Part shown: in pieces, positions 53,601 through 64,000 of the stretch
Layout of the letters: every line of letters begins with the position of its first letter
Numbering within the stretch: the stretch's first letter is position 1
The notes under the pieces: generated by a model
Seen by the model: only the letters and a program-made list of their open reading frames with translations
Told to the model about the DNA's origin: nothing
Database searches by the model: none
Made by a program: the position numbers and the translations under genes
Assembly: GCF_000003815.2 (NCBI RefSeq)
Contig: NC_049986.1
Location: forward strand, 15,145,811 to 15,209,810
Source of the DNA: Branchiostoma floridae
Taxonomy: Eukaryota; Chordata; Leptocardii; Amphioxiformes; Branchiostomatidae
Direction of reading: 5' to 3'
Length of the DNA stretch: 64,000 nucleotides

Positions 53601-54232
53601 CCCCAGTGTTTGACCTGCTAGAGCACAAGTACCAGGACCGCTGGCTGCAGCAGCGAAGGCTATCGGAACTGGCCAACCGTGAGAAACAACAGAAAAAGGT
53701 ACACCCTACCACATTGATTCACTTATTACCAAGAACCAACAAAAAAGCAAATGAAAAAATGCCTCTTTCACTCTTTTAAGGAAATGTGACAAAGACCAAC
53801 ATTTCATAGCTTTCATTCCTTTCATCCATTCCTTCAATTATTCATTTGCTTACCATATTAATTTATTCATCTATCCATGATGATCCATCCATCCATTTAG
53901 TCAAAAAGTGTGAATCTGGCTTGATAACATCTTAATACCAACATACTGAGGGTGTTATGTTTTTGAGTAACACACATGTAATTAGAATAAAACACAGAGC
54001 ATTGCAAGAATTCCACCATCTATGACACTATGCCAGGGTAAAACGTCCCAAGTAATGTAGACATTGCTTTTACTATTATGGCAGTCAATGAAGCTGTACC
54101 TAAAACTCTCTTCTTGTTGCCCCTTTACAGATCCTAAATGGCAACATCTACGAAACGAGGGCTTCCTTGTTGAGAAAGTATAGCCCTGTCGTGGAGCCCC
54201 CGCCACTCTGGCACATGCCTCGCTTTGAGAGG
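44626..54232 (+). CDS. CFAP77: Cilia- and flagella-associated protein 77 (3' exon outside)
   Basis: Exons 44626-45012, 48677-48776, 53032-53266, 53593-53698, 54131-54232. Phases 0, 1, 0, 0 agree and give 310 codons so far. CFAP77 is a microtubule-associated axonemal protein of motile cilia (known role of the family). Collinear motifs with the human protein: VRDSMNENPLL, LGRPLKRGFSLPPDDFTYG, GLNRAAIKAGLVT, PPDMTFGIST, RPSTPVFDLLEHKYQDRWLQ, GNIYETRASLLRKY and LWHMPRFER. The final ~40-residue exon (HLDTFPTE-like in human) was not found before 64000. The ATG at 44950, within AAGATGGC, is an alternative start in frame. The upstream part of exon 1 is not obviously conserved. Confidence 0.9.
44758..44810. 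promoter_or_regulatory. CCAAT box and X-box-like motif in CFAP77 exon 1
   Basis: GATTGGTCAATC (44758-44769) is a CCAAT box on the minus strand. GTCGCTACGGAAAC (44797-44810) resembles the RFX X-box of ciliary genes (GTNRCC, spacer, RGYAAC) with two mismatches, and GTAGCAAC lies just before it. Promoter-like motifs at this position suggest transcription may start near 44830 and translation at 44950. Confidence 0.35.
45013..48676 (+). other. CFAP77 intron 1
   Basis: 3.66 kb with no coding exon, RNA gene or recognised repeat. Short open frames lack splice signals. Confidence 0.5.
49900..50250. promoter_or_regulatory. Candidate conserved noncoding element in CFAP77 intron 2
   Basis: Unlike the AT-rich surroundings, this block is compositionally complex and repeat-free. 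It holds homeodomain-type cores (CCTAATTAAAG, GTAAATTAAAAGG), a TTAAACGG motif and a CAGGTG E-box. Assigned by texture only; no alignment was possible. Confidence 0.3.
52048..52165. other. Assembly gap (118 Ns)
   Basis: A run of 118 N within a CFAP77 intron. The length differs from the other two gaps, so it may be an estimated size. Confidence 0.99.
52977..52996. repeat. Short (GTACAT)n run
   Basis: About three and a half copies of a self-complementary hexamer beside the acceptor of CFAP77 exon 3. Confidence 0.7.
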
Positions 54233-54739
54233 GTAAGTTGTTGATGATTGATGAATGAATAATAAATAATAACTTTATTGCAAGTTCATGCCAAAGGCTA
54301 ATTTATTTTTGCTGATTAACAGAACTCTTGTCTATAGTGATACTGTGTTGGTTTACTGATCAATTATCACTTCACAAATGCTGTAAAAAAACAGATTGAA
54401 TGGTAGTTAAGAGATAATAGACTAATCATATAGCTTTCACGAAAGTTGGGACCTCTCCATCTGAACTCTACGTAGGCTTCAAAGTAGCCATAAAATGATA
54501 AAGATAACAAGCATAATCCTGAATACCACAAACTTTAGTACACTTTTGCAAATGCAATAAACTATATTTGTGACCATTTGTATTACTGGTAACGTTAAGT
54601 TGAACACGGAAATATTTGAGCACTAGTCTTACGAAACATTATGATTCAGCAGATGAATGTTTTAATGGTGTGTGTACCACGTGTGCCTTTCTGATAATAT
54701 AGCTCATAGACATTCCTTTTTTTATGAAGTTGACCTGTC

Positions 54740-55530
54740 AGTGAGTCTATAGAATTAAACAACAAAGTACATCCAGGCACTGAATATTGAAAGAACATAA
54801 AGCACTCTCAACATCGCCCAACCCGCACAGTTCAACAACCGATGGAAAGACATTCCGTTGCTTTGATTTAAGTGCTGCCATCAAACTATATTTTCCAAAC
54901 TTTAGGGCGCCGTGTTTTCTCAGTAAAAAGCACATTAACGTCCGGGGTTGCGTGCCAAGCAAGCTCGTTTGTGCACTTTATCCTGCCAAATGGCGTGATG
55001 TTCGCTTGTAGTTTGTAAAACGAACGACTCTCTCACTTCTATTTGATGGCATCAGCCTGTATCAATGACTTCTTACACTCCGAAGGGCCCTTTTCTCTTG
55101 ATTTAGAAACAATTTGAGCCCCGAGAGATCGCCAGTCACTAAGCTTTAATTTGCTTGCCACTAATTCAATGTTTGGTTATTACAGCGCGATGTCCCGAGT
55201 GCCCGATAAAAACCCGTACTAACATTCCGTCACTGCCGTCAATTGATTGGGGTGTTGGCAGATCAGATGAAGGCTTGGGCACTTTATGTCGACTTTCATC
55301 GAGCCCAACCGTACAAGAACGAAAGGCTTGATAGATGGGGGAATAATCTAAACACACTTACTGGTCCCGCGATAAAAGCCGCACGCCCGTCAAATATGCG
55401 TTTTGCCAATTTCGCTTCACGCAACTTTGTGATCCTGATGCATATCTGTAGTTGGAAGGGCTCCCTTTGGAGGTGTATAATAGAGTTGTTAATGCCGTCA
55501 GCCCCATCGCTGCGCTAATGTAAGTACTCC
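54740..55530. promoter_or_regulatory. Candidate regulatory block 1 downstream of CFAP77
   Basis: About 800 bases of balanced-composition, repeat-free sequence with CAATTGATTGG, GCTTTAATTTGC, ACTAATTC and TGATTTAAGTGC. There is no sustained codon bias, although stretches are open. It resembles developmental enhancers by texture. Confidence 0.35.
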
Positions 55531-56350
55531 AGATTGAACCATTCCCAGTGAGTCAAACTCCCCATCCAGGCTGGCAGCTTGATGGAGTGATAGGCTGCTG
55601 CCCCTGAGATTAGCTGGGAACTATGGAGACAACACAGAAAAAACTTTCCCACTCCCCTGTCATCTAAAAGCAATTATAAGATAGCCTAATTTTTTTGTTA
55701 TGATCTTAAGATGATATTTTAGTGGAAAGTACACAATAATGAAATAAAAAATAAGATTAGCTAATGTATAAGTTTTATAAACAAGGAGCTTTAAAATACC
55801 ATGTTAACGCTCTTAAGTAAACTAACTTAAAGGACTAAAACAAAAAGGAGATTTTAGAATTTTTCCATCCTCTTGAATAACAAAAAGATCAGAGGATGTG
55901 AATTATTTTGCAAATTTTAGACAATATTACAGAAATTTCAAAATGGCAATTAGGCAATGGCAATTACCTATTAATGAATACAAACTTTCTCACTCTCCTG
56001 AGATTTTGCATTTTTGATGTATAGTATCAGTCAAAAAGGTGACAAAAAAGTCATGCTTAAAACAAAATATGATAACAAGTTCTCTTATCACAGGAAAAAG
56101 AATAAAACAAAGCAATTTGATATTAAATGCATTAAAAATAAGGAATGTGTAATGTTTTCCTGTGATGCTTTTAAGATAACATTCATGAAAAAGAGGATAG
56201 AATAAAATCAAACCATAAATGATATAAAAACGAATTAATAAATTTTCCCTCTTGATGCCACCTATAATTTTTTACTACTAACAGTTTGGATTTCAAAGAA
56301 ATGATGAATTACCTAGCGATAGTTTGTCAGACTGAACTTCAAGTTTTCTG
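55531..56350. other. AT-rich spacer
   Basis: Long A/T runs, no gene and no clear repeat. Confidence 0.5.
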
Positions 56351-56560
56351 CAGAATTTAGACACTCACAATCCTTCGGCAGTGTTGATTGTTCATCTGCT
56401 CAGCATTATAAGCACCGCGCCAAGCTCATTGTGATGCCGTATGGGTTTTAAAAAGCACCCCAGGCAGTTGGTTAATTCCCTGTTGAACTCCGCCAGCCCT
56501 ACTAATGATGTTGATAATGCACTTAGTCATGTATACTCACTGGGGTATACATAATAAAGA
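56350..56560. promoter_or_regulatory. Candidate regulatory block 2
   Basis: A short complex block between AT-rich stretches, with TTGATTGTTCATC, GGTTAATTCCC and CTAATGATGTTGATAATGC. These are homeodomain and Pbx/Meis-like cores. Confidence 0.3.
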
Positions 56561-56939
56561 CTTCACAATTTCATGATGGGATTTGAAAATGCTTGCAGGG
56601 GACAAATGTTTGCTCACAGTTGTATATTTTAAAAGCAACCAAAAGGGCTACCAATAACTTATTTGGAATTGATCGAAAATTCTTAATTAAGTCTAAGTGG
56701 TATTTGATGATAGCAAAAGTTAGGCTAGCTTTATCAGTCAGAAGTCGTCTGAAAATCTGTTTCAGTGGAATATTTAGAGGAAAAATTTAACACAAAGGTT
56801 AAGTTTAAGTACAACTAAGACTTTCAGATTATAACTTTCCAGGTGTCAGTTCTTTTTTATTCAAAATAAACAGACTAGCAAAGATTTTAACAACAGTACA
56901 TCAATCTGCCTTGTTATTACTAAGTTTTGATAGAAGTGT

Positions 56940-57790
56940 CCATATCTGTCTTTTAAGTGGCACTTGAGATTCTCCTTGCAATATTCGATGCAGTTTGAAT
57001 TTGTTAGAGAACCCAGGGAATAAGTTGGAGCAGCCTGAGCGCCGTTGGTTGCTCGGAGAGTCTGAGTCCGAACACTTTTATCAGGCGTCATTATCGGGTG
57101 TCTCTCCATCAAGCAGTCGATGTCTTCCCTTAAAACATCACTGGGAACACTCTGAAGAACTTTCAAACAAGATGCCATCAGAAAATTGTTCATCTAAATT
57201 CAAATTAGGGAGACAAAGGTCCCCAAACACGTCTTTTTCTCGCCCGCGTACAAAGCCGGGTCGTAGACCTTCACGCCTTTAATGCAGTTTTAATGAAATT
57301 CCAGGATTTAAGTACAGTAACCGCTGCCACTTTCAATCTCACTCCACGCCAAAATGGAACACCAGCGTCAATAATGGCGGGGCTGGCGATAGATCTTATC
57401 CGTGATTTGGATTTTTAGACGCAACGCAATTACCCTCAGAAGTGTGAAATGCATTAAAACTGGTCGTAAGTGACAGATATGGAGCTTTCCATCCATCGAT
57501 ATGGCCCTTGTCTGAAAGGAAACGAGAGTAGATTGCGAGCGGCGTTTACTCTAGGGGTTTACCCAAATGCATTAAGAGTTTTCTTATTCCATCTGTTTTC
57601 CGTAGGTGCACCCGCATTTGGAGACTTTCCGGTCACCAGAGGCGAGAAAATTGGCATTCCGGGCGCATTCTCACGACGCCACGTCTCGGACTGGAGTGTT
57701 CGGCCACGGAATCTACGCCGCGGCAAAGAGTTAAAGTCTTTAATTAAATTGGCCAACTACAAAGTTGTTAACCTCTTATGTATGGTCATT
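56940..57790. promoter_or_regulatory. Candidate regulatory block 3
   Basis: About 850 bases of complex sequence including CGCAATTACCC, AGTCTTTAATTAAATTGG and TTAATGCAGTTTTAATG. Frames open on both strands (56861-57282, 57470-57829) have no splice context or family resemblance. Confidence 0.35.
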
Positions 57791-59384
57791 TCTATTATTT
57801 TCACACATATCATGAGTGTATTAATCTGACTGATTATTTTGTTGGTAAAAGCAAGTGCTAAACAAAGCCATGTGTTAATAATTCTAACTGCACTTGACTT
57901 TTGCCAACATCTTAGTTTTTATTCCATCCAGCAAAGGAAAATCTTTGTGCCATTGAATTGTCTCCATTATACAGAATTTGCTAATTGCAAATTGTACATG
58001 CTTACAACAGTGTTACAGTAATCTGGAAGAGAAAAACATTGTGGATAGAGAGTAGTTTTTGTATGATGAATGTATTATAACTTCTTTTTTTTTCAATTCT
58101 AACCTGGTACAAATCATACAAGATTGTAAACATTCTTGTCACACGTCTGGCTAGTTACTGGTTTAACTGAGTTTTGTTGATGACCCAACTGTTACCAATT
58201 AATAGGTTAACAAGTTATAATGGATTGTCTGTCAGATTATACTGGTTACCAATTATTTGCACCATTCAAATCAAACAGAAAGGATTTCATCAGTCACATA
58301 TTAGAATCCATCCACAAAAAAATCTGACAGACAAGCCATGGGAGAGCCTCTCTCAGAAAGGGTTCTAGATTGTTTTCATTGTTGTCTTTAAAGTCATTGA
58401 ATTCTTTACTTTATCTCAAGACAAAGAGTGAAAGGAAAGATCGAACATGTTATATATGTATTTTGTAACAGTGGATAATATGTATTTATCATTGATATTT
58501 TATTTTTTCATATAATGTTAAAAAGAAGCTACTACAATTACAGCATTTTATCTAACACCTCTAACTATGGAGGATACTTTCATATGCTTGAAGTAAGAAT
58601 ATCAGTGATACATACATATCCACTATTATATGTGTTTGTACAGTATGTTTTGTGATAGTAGCCATTTGCTTGTATATATATGTGAAGGGAGATTATGTGT
58701 GATTGCAACAACACAACTTTGCCTAAAGTAAAATGACAGCAACAGGAACTGGAGAAGAGTTTCATTTTTAATATTACAAGAAGTAATTTCTCGCTTGAAC
58801 ACAGAGGAAAGAGTGTTTTTGTTGCTGTCACTATTTGATATGAAGAGTTGGGAATTCACAGTTATTTGTCCATAAGAATTGTTTAAGTTGAAGCCAGGGT
58901 TGGCTAGCTGCAGTCACCATGAGGTGTGTCCAAATAAATTTCTGTTGCATGTAAATGTGAACATGTCTGTGTTTTTTTCCATGTAGGCATTTTAGGGTTC
59001 CCACTGAAAGGGAGATACCCTATATTTTCAGGCCAAAGTCTGATGTAATTGTTGTAATAATAGTTTTAAACATTCAGATCGACATGTCACTGTTTCCAAC
59101 ATAGCATGATGCAAAGAGAACTATATAAGCAGCTTTTGCATGAACAACTTTTGATGATTCAAACCCAAAACCTATCTAACTTAGTGGGCTGAAAGAATCG
59201 CACAAATTAGCTAAAAAGATTACTAATTTTTCAGGGGAGTTTTGGTTGGTCCAAGAGTTGAAAAGCACGGCTTGGCCCTTTAGCCCAGCTAATCTTTCAC
59301 CCAATATAGGCAGCTTCTGCTTTTCTATTCTCTCCTTGAGCAAAGAAGTCTGATTGAAGACTTTAATGCAGATAAACTCTTCAG
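57791..59384. other. AT-rich spacer
   Basis: No gene, RNA or clear repeat was recognised, except a weak SINE-like B-box motif (ATTCAAACCCAAAACC) near 59156. Confidence 0.45.
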
Positions 59385-59910
59385 CCATTCAACGGAGCCT
59401 GGTGTGTGATCCTACTCATTTATCGATCAATGGACCCCACCAACCTCGTGAAACAAGCCGCCTTGGTGGAGCCTACTGTGCCAGGCTAATCATGGATCCA
59501 TCCTCCCAGCAGCCTAGTGAAATGAGCCGCATATTAAGTGGAGCCTGGACTGTGAGGCTAGTCATGTATTGAACCAGCAGTAGTTAGAAGAAAAAAAAGT
59601 CGCCTTGGCAGAGCCTGATGTGTGAGGCTAATCATGGATCCATCCTCCCAGCAGCCTAGTGAAATGAGCCGCATATTAAGTGGAGCCTGGACTGTGAGGC
59701 TAGTCATGCATTGAGCCAGCAGTAGTTAGAAAAAAAAGTCGCCTTGGCAGAGCCTGATGTGTGAGGCTAATTATGGATCTGTCCACCCAAGTAGCCTTGG
59801 TAGAGCCTGGTGAGTGAGGCTAGCCATGGCGGACCCTGGTGAGCTATACTAGCCTTGACGAAGCCTGGTGGGTAAGGCTAACCTTGTATCGATCCTCCCC
59901 ACAGCCCGTT
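59385..59910. repeat. Imperfect tandem repeat, two main units of ~125-130 bases
   Basis: The segment ATCCATCCTCCCAGCAGCCT, then GAAATGAGCCGCATATTAAG, then GAGCCTGGACTGTGAGGCTA and CAGCAGTAGTTAGAA occurs at about 59496-59620 and 59636-59755. Shorter GAGCCTGGTG(T/A)GTGAGGCTA pieces flank it on both sides. Confidence 0.75.
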
Positions 59911-59989
59911 GAAACAAGCCACCAGGCACTTGAAAGCCGAACTGGGGGATAAAGAAGGCGACTAGATTGATGGTTTAATCAGCTGACGG

Positions 59990-60340
59990 AGACTTTACTC
60001 AAGCGGGTGCCCGGCTCTTCGCAGCGCTCCCAGATCCCTTAATAGCTGTTGAGGGAAAGAAAAGTGCTCAATTTGTCTTAGCGTAGCGGTTAGAAGGACA
60101 GAACGCAGCCTTTAATAGCGTCTTTTGACGGTGACAACGGCTTACCGGAGCAGCATATGCGTGGGATAATAACTTTACTTTCCCCATAGTTTACCCCGGG
60201 CTTTAGGCGTACATGGATTGATGTATCGTGCAATTTGACTTCACAAACGCTGCCGTTGACTAGAGAAGTTCCACAGATACATCACGCTGCCGGCTCAAAC
60301 CGGGGTGGGTCTGGGCTACAATTACCGACACAGGTGACTA
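59990..60340. promoter_or_regulatory. Candidate regulatory block 4
   Basis: Complex, GC-balanced and repeat-free, with ATGGATTGATGTATCG, GGGATAATAACTTTAC, CCTTTAATAGCG and CTACAATTACCGACACAGGTG. It resembles a conserved enhancer by texture. Confidence 0.35.
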
Positions 60341-61555
60341 GTTAGACAATCTGTGGACACTAAACTAAGGCAAACATAGGAAAGGCTTTGTTGATCTATA
60401 CACTGCGTAATTTCTCGCTACCGTTAGACCAAATTCCAAACTATGTCATTTTCCTCTTTCCGGTATTCCTTCTTTTTCGTCAAGAAAACACAAACGTTTC
60501 TGAAATTCTGACGTATTATGTTTGGTTACGTTTGCCCTTGTTTACGTTACAGGGCCAATCAATTGCATGGATGATGGTTTGAAGAAAACTTTTTTGTTGT
60601 CCTTCATGTAGATACTCGTATGCTTATTGATAAAGTCTCACCGTTAGATATGTGAAATGCATCTCTTATGCCAGACAATCTGTGCTTTGATATGTATAAT
60701 TGGTAAACTGCAAAGGCAAGTTTAGCCTTTATTTGGAAGTACATCTTATAGCCTATTTCTTATCACTTGTTCTGTTCTGATTTTGTCATGGGCACTTGCT
60801 TGCCGGACCTATGAGCAATTGAATTGAAATGTCACAACTGCACTGTTTCTCTGCCATTCTATTTTCAAATCTTTACGAAAAAATTGTATGTTCTTCGTGT
60901 GCATATTTTTTCATGCAGTTAATGTATTTATATTCTTGTACTCCAACGACTTCTGAGAACGGGTGTCCAGCTCTCAGAATACATGACATTGTTGGCCCAA
61001 TACATGACAAACCCCACAAATATTCATTGACATTGTATAATCTTCTCATGAACAATTTACACTCGGACGGGAAATAGTGACACCAAAGCTAGTGTGACTT
61101 TGCAAACAGTGGCTATTTTAGACTTAGAAAAACACTAGGAATATATATTTCAACCTCTTGTCATACATGTACATGTGTTACATGTTAATCGAATTCGTGT
61201 TGTCGTTTTTTTAATATCTCGGTATCTTGAGTTTGCTGCTCCTTATCTACTGATATAGACCATATCGACTATTAAGTTGACTATACGGGGAAAAAATCGG
61301 AGAAGTCTGAAGTTGCTACTTGGAACACGTGACATAGCCAACAAAAAGCACGTGGCAATTGCTAGTTTCGGCTTGCCAACCGACAGTCACGACCCCGCTA
61401 TGAGTCAGTATGACGGAGGTGTTCTGTGTTTTTTACCGGTCGATTTGTTGCATAGAGGGAAAACAAACAAGTCGCACAGAATGGATCAAAGAAATAGTAT
61501 TCTACGTGGTCGAATAATGACATACTTTCTTATTCTATTTTATTTTATTTTTTAA
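60341..61555. other. Spacer, no gene seen
   Basis: Several short open frames (60388, 60829, 61277) lack splice context. No repeat was recognised. Confidence 0.4.
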
Positions 61556-61826
61556 AGTTTAGTTTAGCTTAGCTTAGCTTAGCTTAGCTTAGCTTAGCTT
61601 AGCTAGCTTGGCTTGGCTTGGTTTGGTTTAGTTTAGTTTTCAGTTTAGTTTTAAATAGTTTAGTCTAGTCTAGTCTAGTTTAGTCTAGTTTAGTCTAGTT
61701 TAGTCTAGTTTAGTTTAGTTTAGTTTAGTTTAGTTTAGTTTAGTTTAGTTTAGTTTAGTTTAGTTTAGTTTAGTTTAGTTTAGTTTAGTTTAGTTGGATT
61801 GAATTGAGTTGAGTTTCGCTTAGTTT
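61556..61826. repeat. Pentanucleotide satellite (TTTAG/CTTAG)n
   Basis: About 50 copies of a 5-base unit: first CTTAG, then GGCTT/GGTTT transitions, then TCTAG, then a long pure TTTAG tract. The ordered change of variant along the tract records stepwise expansion. Confidence 0.95.
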
Positions 61827-62029
61827 AGTATAATTTACAGCGTATTTGATAATGTACATATATTTTGTGGTTAGAAAATACCATTTAATGGGCATTAAGT
61901 TTTTTTATGGAATGCTTGATGTTTCTGTCATTTCCATGGTTTCAATATTACTGTAGAGTTAACCAAAGCTGAGTGGAGCAGGGAAACATTTTAGTGACCT
62001 ACAGTCCGGGATGTTGTCCTCAGACGGCT

Positions 62030-62620
62030 CCGGGCTCTAAGTTTCTGCAGGTTCGATACATCCCCGGTTAGGTTCAACTTGGAGTAAGTGAAACCATTGG
62101 GAATGGGATGATATCGGACAACTTCTTGGAAAGCGTGTTGTTAAGCGGAGTTTCCAGTTGAAATGCTGCGTGCTTCGCCGGTTCTCTCCGCACACGGCGG
62201 GCTCGCTCTGACAGGCGCTCCCTGGCGGCCCACCCTCCAGAGTTAATCGCGGTTAAACGACCCCCGTAATTGGACAGGTCGGCACCTCTCATGACGCAAA
62301 CCGCCGCCCCTCGTCTTATTTCCCGCCGTTAATTGCCCCGGCTACCCCACCTTTGAAGGTTAACTCACGCACAAACAAATCTAAGCGAGTGATGAGGAAC
62401 CTGCCGAGACTCAGACGCGCGCCCAAGCGAGCGCTAAACAGACAGGACCTAACGAATCGGAAAGGGCGAAGGTCGATCTGCTCCTACTTTTCCAGGAATT
62501 ATAGAATAACGCCTAAGTCTTTCCAGGAAAAACTACAAGTCAGCAACCTAGGAGGCAAATCGGGAACGGCATTGACATTTCTTTCTCCAGGCATCAACGA
62601 GCTGCGTGGTTAGGTAATAA
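62030..62620. promoter_or_regulatory. Candidate regulatory block 5 with BarH-type sites
   Basis: GC-rich, complex and repeat-free. TAAACG at 62254-62259 and TAATTG at 62267-62272 and 62330-62335 match the two core classes known for BARHL homeodomains. GAGTTAATCGCG and CCGCCGTTAATTGCC are nearby. An open frame at 62353-62613 has no family resemblance. Confidence 0.4.
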
Positions 62621-63199
62621 ATGGTACATTAAAGTGGCGTAGGTCCAACTAGGTGATAGTACGTTCCATTCATTTATAACAGAACTGCGGAATAAAATGA
62701 TATTGGTCTATTTGTTTGTAACAGTGAGGATTACAGCGAGCAGATTACTATTGGACTGAGGAGAGCACTTAATCAAAACTTAGAAACATCTCAAGATTTA
62801 ACAAAAGATCTTTGCTATAAATCTCAAGATTTTTTTCAATTTTCAACGAAGCTTGAAGACCCGCTGAGCGTCACTATGATCCGTTGAGTACCAGAGAAGT
62901 TTCTAAAAAAATCAAATATCAACGTTTAAGCTGTAAAAGGCTACAAATATTAGTCCAAATTGCTCTGCTCAGTCCAATAATAATCTCTGCTCGCTGTTCG
63001 TAATAATTAAAAAGAGGATATGTTTGAAGGAACAGATGAGTTTCGCAACTACGACAAGAGTTGAAATTACATGCCAAAACTGTCAAACAACTTTACTTGA
63101 TTAGTCTAATGCTTTATAGCCAATAGACACGAAACGAGTTGATTCGTCCGATTCATCTGTCAATCATATACTAGTACCCCTAAAAGTGGCCAGCCGCCG

Positions 63200-63372
63200 C
63201 CGTCCTATTCTTTACACTAAACTTCATGAGGGCCCTTTTTATGCTGTCTTATCTTGTGGTTATACTACTCTGTATTCTACTATATGTGTCCAGGGAGTCC
63301 TGAAAAACAGGCTGAAGCCTGAGCGATGTAACTCTGGTGAAACAAATAAAATGAAATGAAATGAAATTAAAT
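63200..63372 (+). mobile_element. Probable 3' end of a non-LTR retroelement
   Basis: GGGAGTCCTGAAAAACAGGC, then CTGAAGCCTGAGCGATGTAA and CTCTGGTGAAACAAATAAA, lead into a short (ATGAA)n tail. A hairpin-capable region followed by a simple-repeat tail is typical of CR1/L2-like LINE 3' ends or SINEs that share them. The 5' part is truncated. Confidence 0.4.
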
Positions 63373-63579
63373 GTATCCTTAACTTACACACTGGCCATGA
63401 AGTAGTCGTTTCTCTTCTATGCCTCCACGTACACGGACACGCACACTTTCATCTTCAAGGTGTTCAATCTAAGACTTATTTGATTTAAATTTGTGAAGTG
63501 AAAGTCTCACATCAATGTACTTGTTTCTAAAGTGCTAGAAATGCTGATAGTTGTCACATGATTATGAATTGCACAATCG

Positions 63580-64000
63580 CTCCTAACATCGGCACAAATC
63601 AGTGTGTAAGTAGCTTAATATATAGCTGGCAACGTCTGCAAAAATGACCATGACCTCTGTTGTAAAACCATACCTAATCTGTTTCCGAGCCGTATGAATA
63701 TCGCTGCCAAAGTTTCCATCTCCAGTCTGACTCCCCTCCCGCTCGTTAATCGTGTGTATGGGGTTAATAAGGAGCAAATAAAAGGACCTTTGCGGAAGTC
63801 CTGCACGCCGGCACCACGCACCATTATCAAATAAACCTCTCTCTCGACTCAACAAGCGGGCGACCACGCTGCCTAATGATTCAGATAAAGGGGTGTTTGA
63901 CGATATTTGCGGCCGATTATTGCTTGTTAGTAGTCGGCGAGCGGTGAAGTGAGGGGAGAAATTGCCTCCCTATAGAGCCAATTACGGTGCAGAAGTTTAA
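63580..64000. promoter_or_regulatory. Candidate regulatory block 6 (continues past window)
   Basis: Complex and repeat-free, with GCTCGTTAATCGTG, GGGGTTAATAAGG, CCTAATGATTCAG and CCAATTACGG (63978-63987). It continues to the window end. Confidence 0.35.

Noticed and set aside
57470-57829. 119-residue plus-strand frame as the missing last exon of CFAP77
   Set aside because: It does not contain the expected HLDTFP-like ending, and no in-phase acceptor with a matching short exon was found.
62353-62613. 86-residue Arg/Lys-rich plus-strand frame
   Set aside because: No family resemblance or splice partner. It coincides with a candidate regulatory block whose composition favours open frames.

Overview
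The window is animal nuclear DNA. It has split genes with GT-AG introns, short tRNA-derived repeats, fold-back elements, minisatellites and three assembly gaps. The gene content (TTF1, FBXL6, CFAP77 orthologues, compact introns, very polymorphic repeats) fits an invertebrate deuterostome, most likely amphioxus (Branchiostoma). The species is inferred from gene order and style, not proven.

Layout. 1-3.3 kb: the end of an unidentified plus-strand gene, then a four-exon minus-strand gene for a small single-pass membrane protein. 4.2-25.2 kb: a two-copy tandem duplication of an unrecognised minus-strand gene, copy A (5006-11495) and copy B (17068-24475). It has nine or ten exons and encodes a large, disordered, Ser/Pro/Lys/Arg-rich protein. 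Its exons carry coding minisatellites and duplicated exons, and one exon has lost its splice donor in both copies. A piggyBac-like MITE and other repeats fill 12.0-15.6 kb of copy A only. 26.6-35.6 kb: TTF1 (RNA polymerase I termination factor) on the minus strand, interrupted by two assembly gaps. 37.0-43.4 kb: FBXL6 (F-box/LRR protein) on the plus strand, head to head with TTF1 across a 1.4-kb shared promoter region. 44.6-54.2 kb: CFAP77 (ciliary axoneme protein) on the plus strand, lacking only its last exon. 54.2-64.0 kb: no coding exon seen. This stretch is a series of GC-balanced, homeodomain-site-rich blocks that look like regulatory DNA, separated by repeats.

How it fits together. In human 9q34.13 the order is TTF1 (minus), CFAP77 (plus), BARHL1. 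The same TTF1/CFAP77 pair in the same orientations occurs here, followed by a gene desert. I infer that a BarH-class homeobox gene lies just beyond the right edge, and that the desert and perhaps the CFAP77 introns are its regulatory block. Splice joins were worked out by hand: the FBXL6 and tandem-gene models keep frame throughout, whereas TTF1 and CFAP77 lack one or more exons. Nothing was confirmed with transcripts or database searches.
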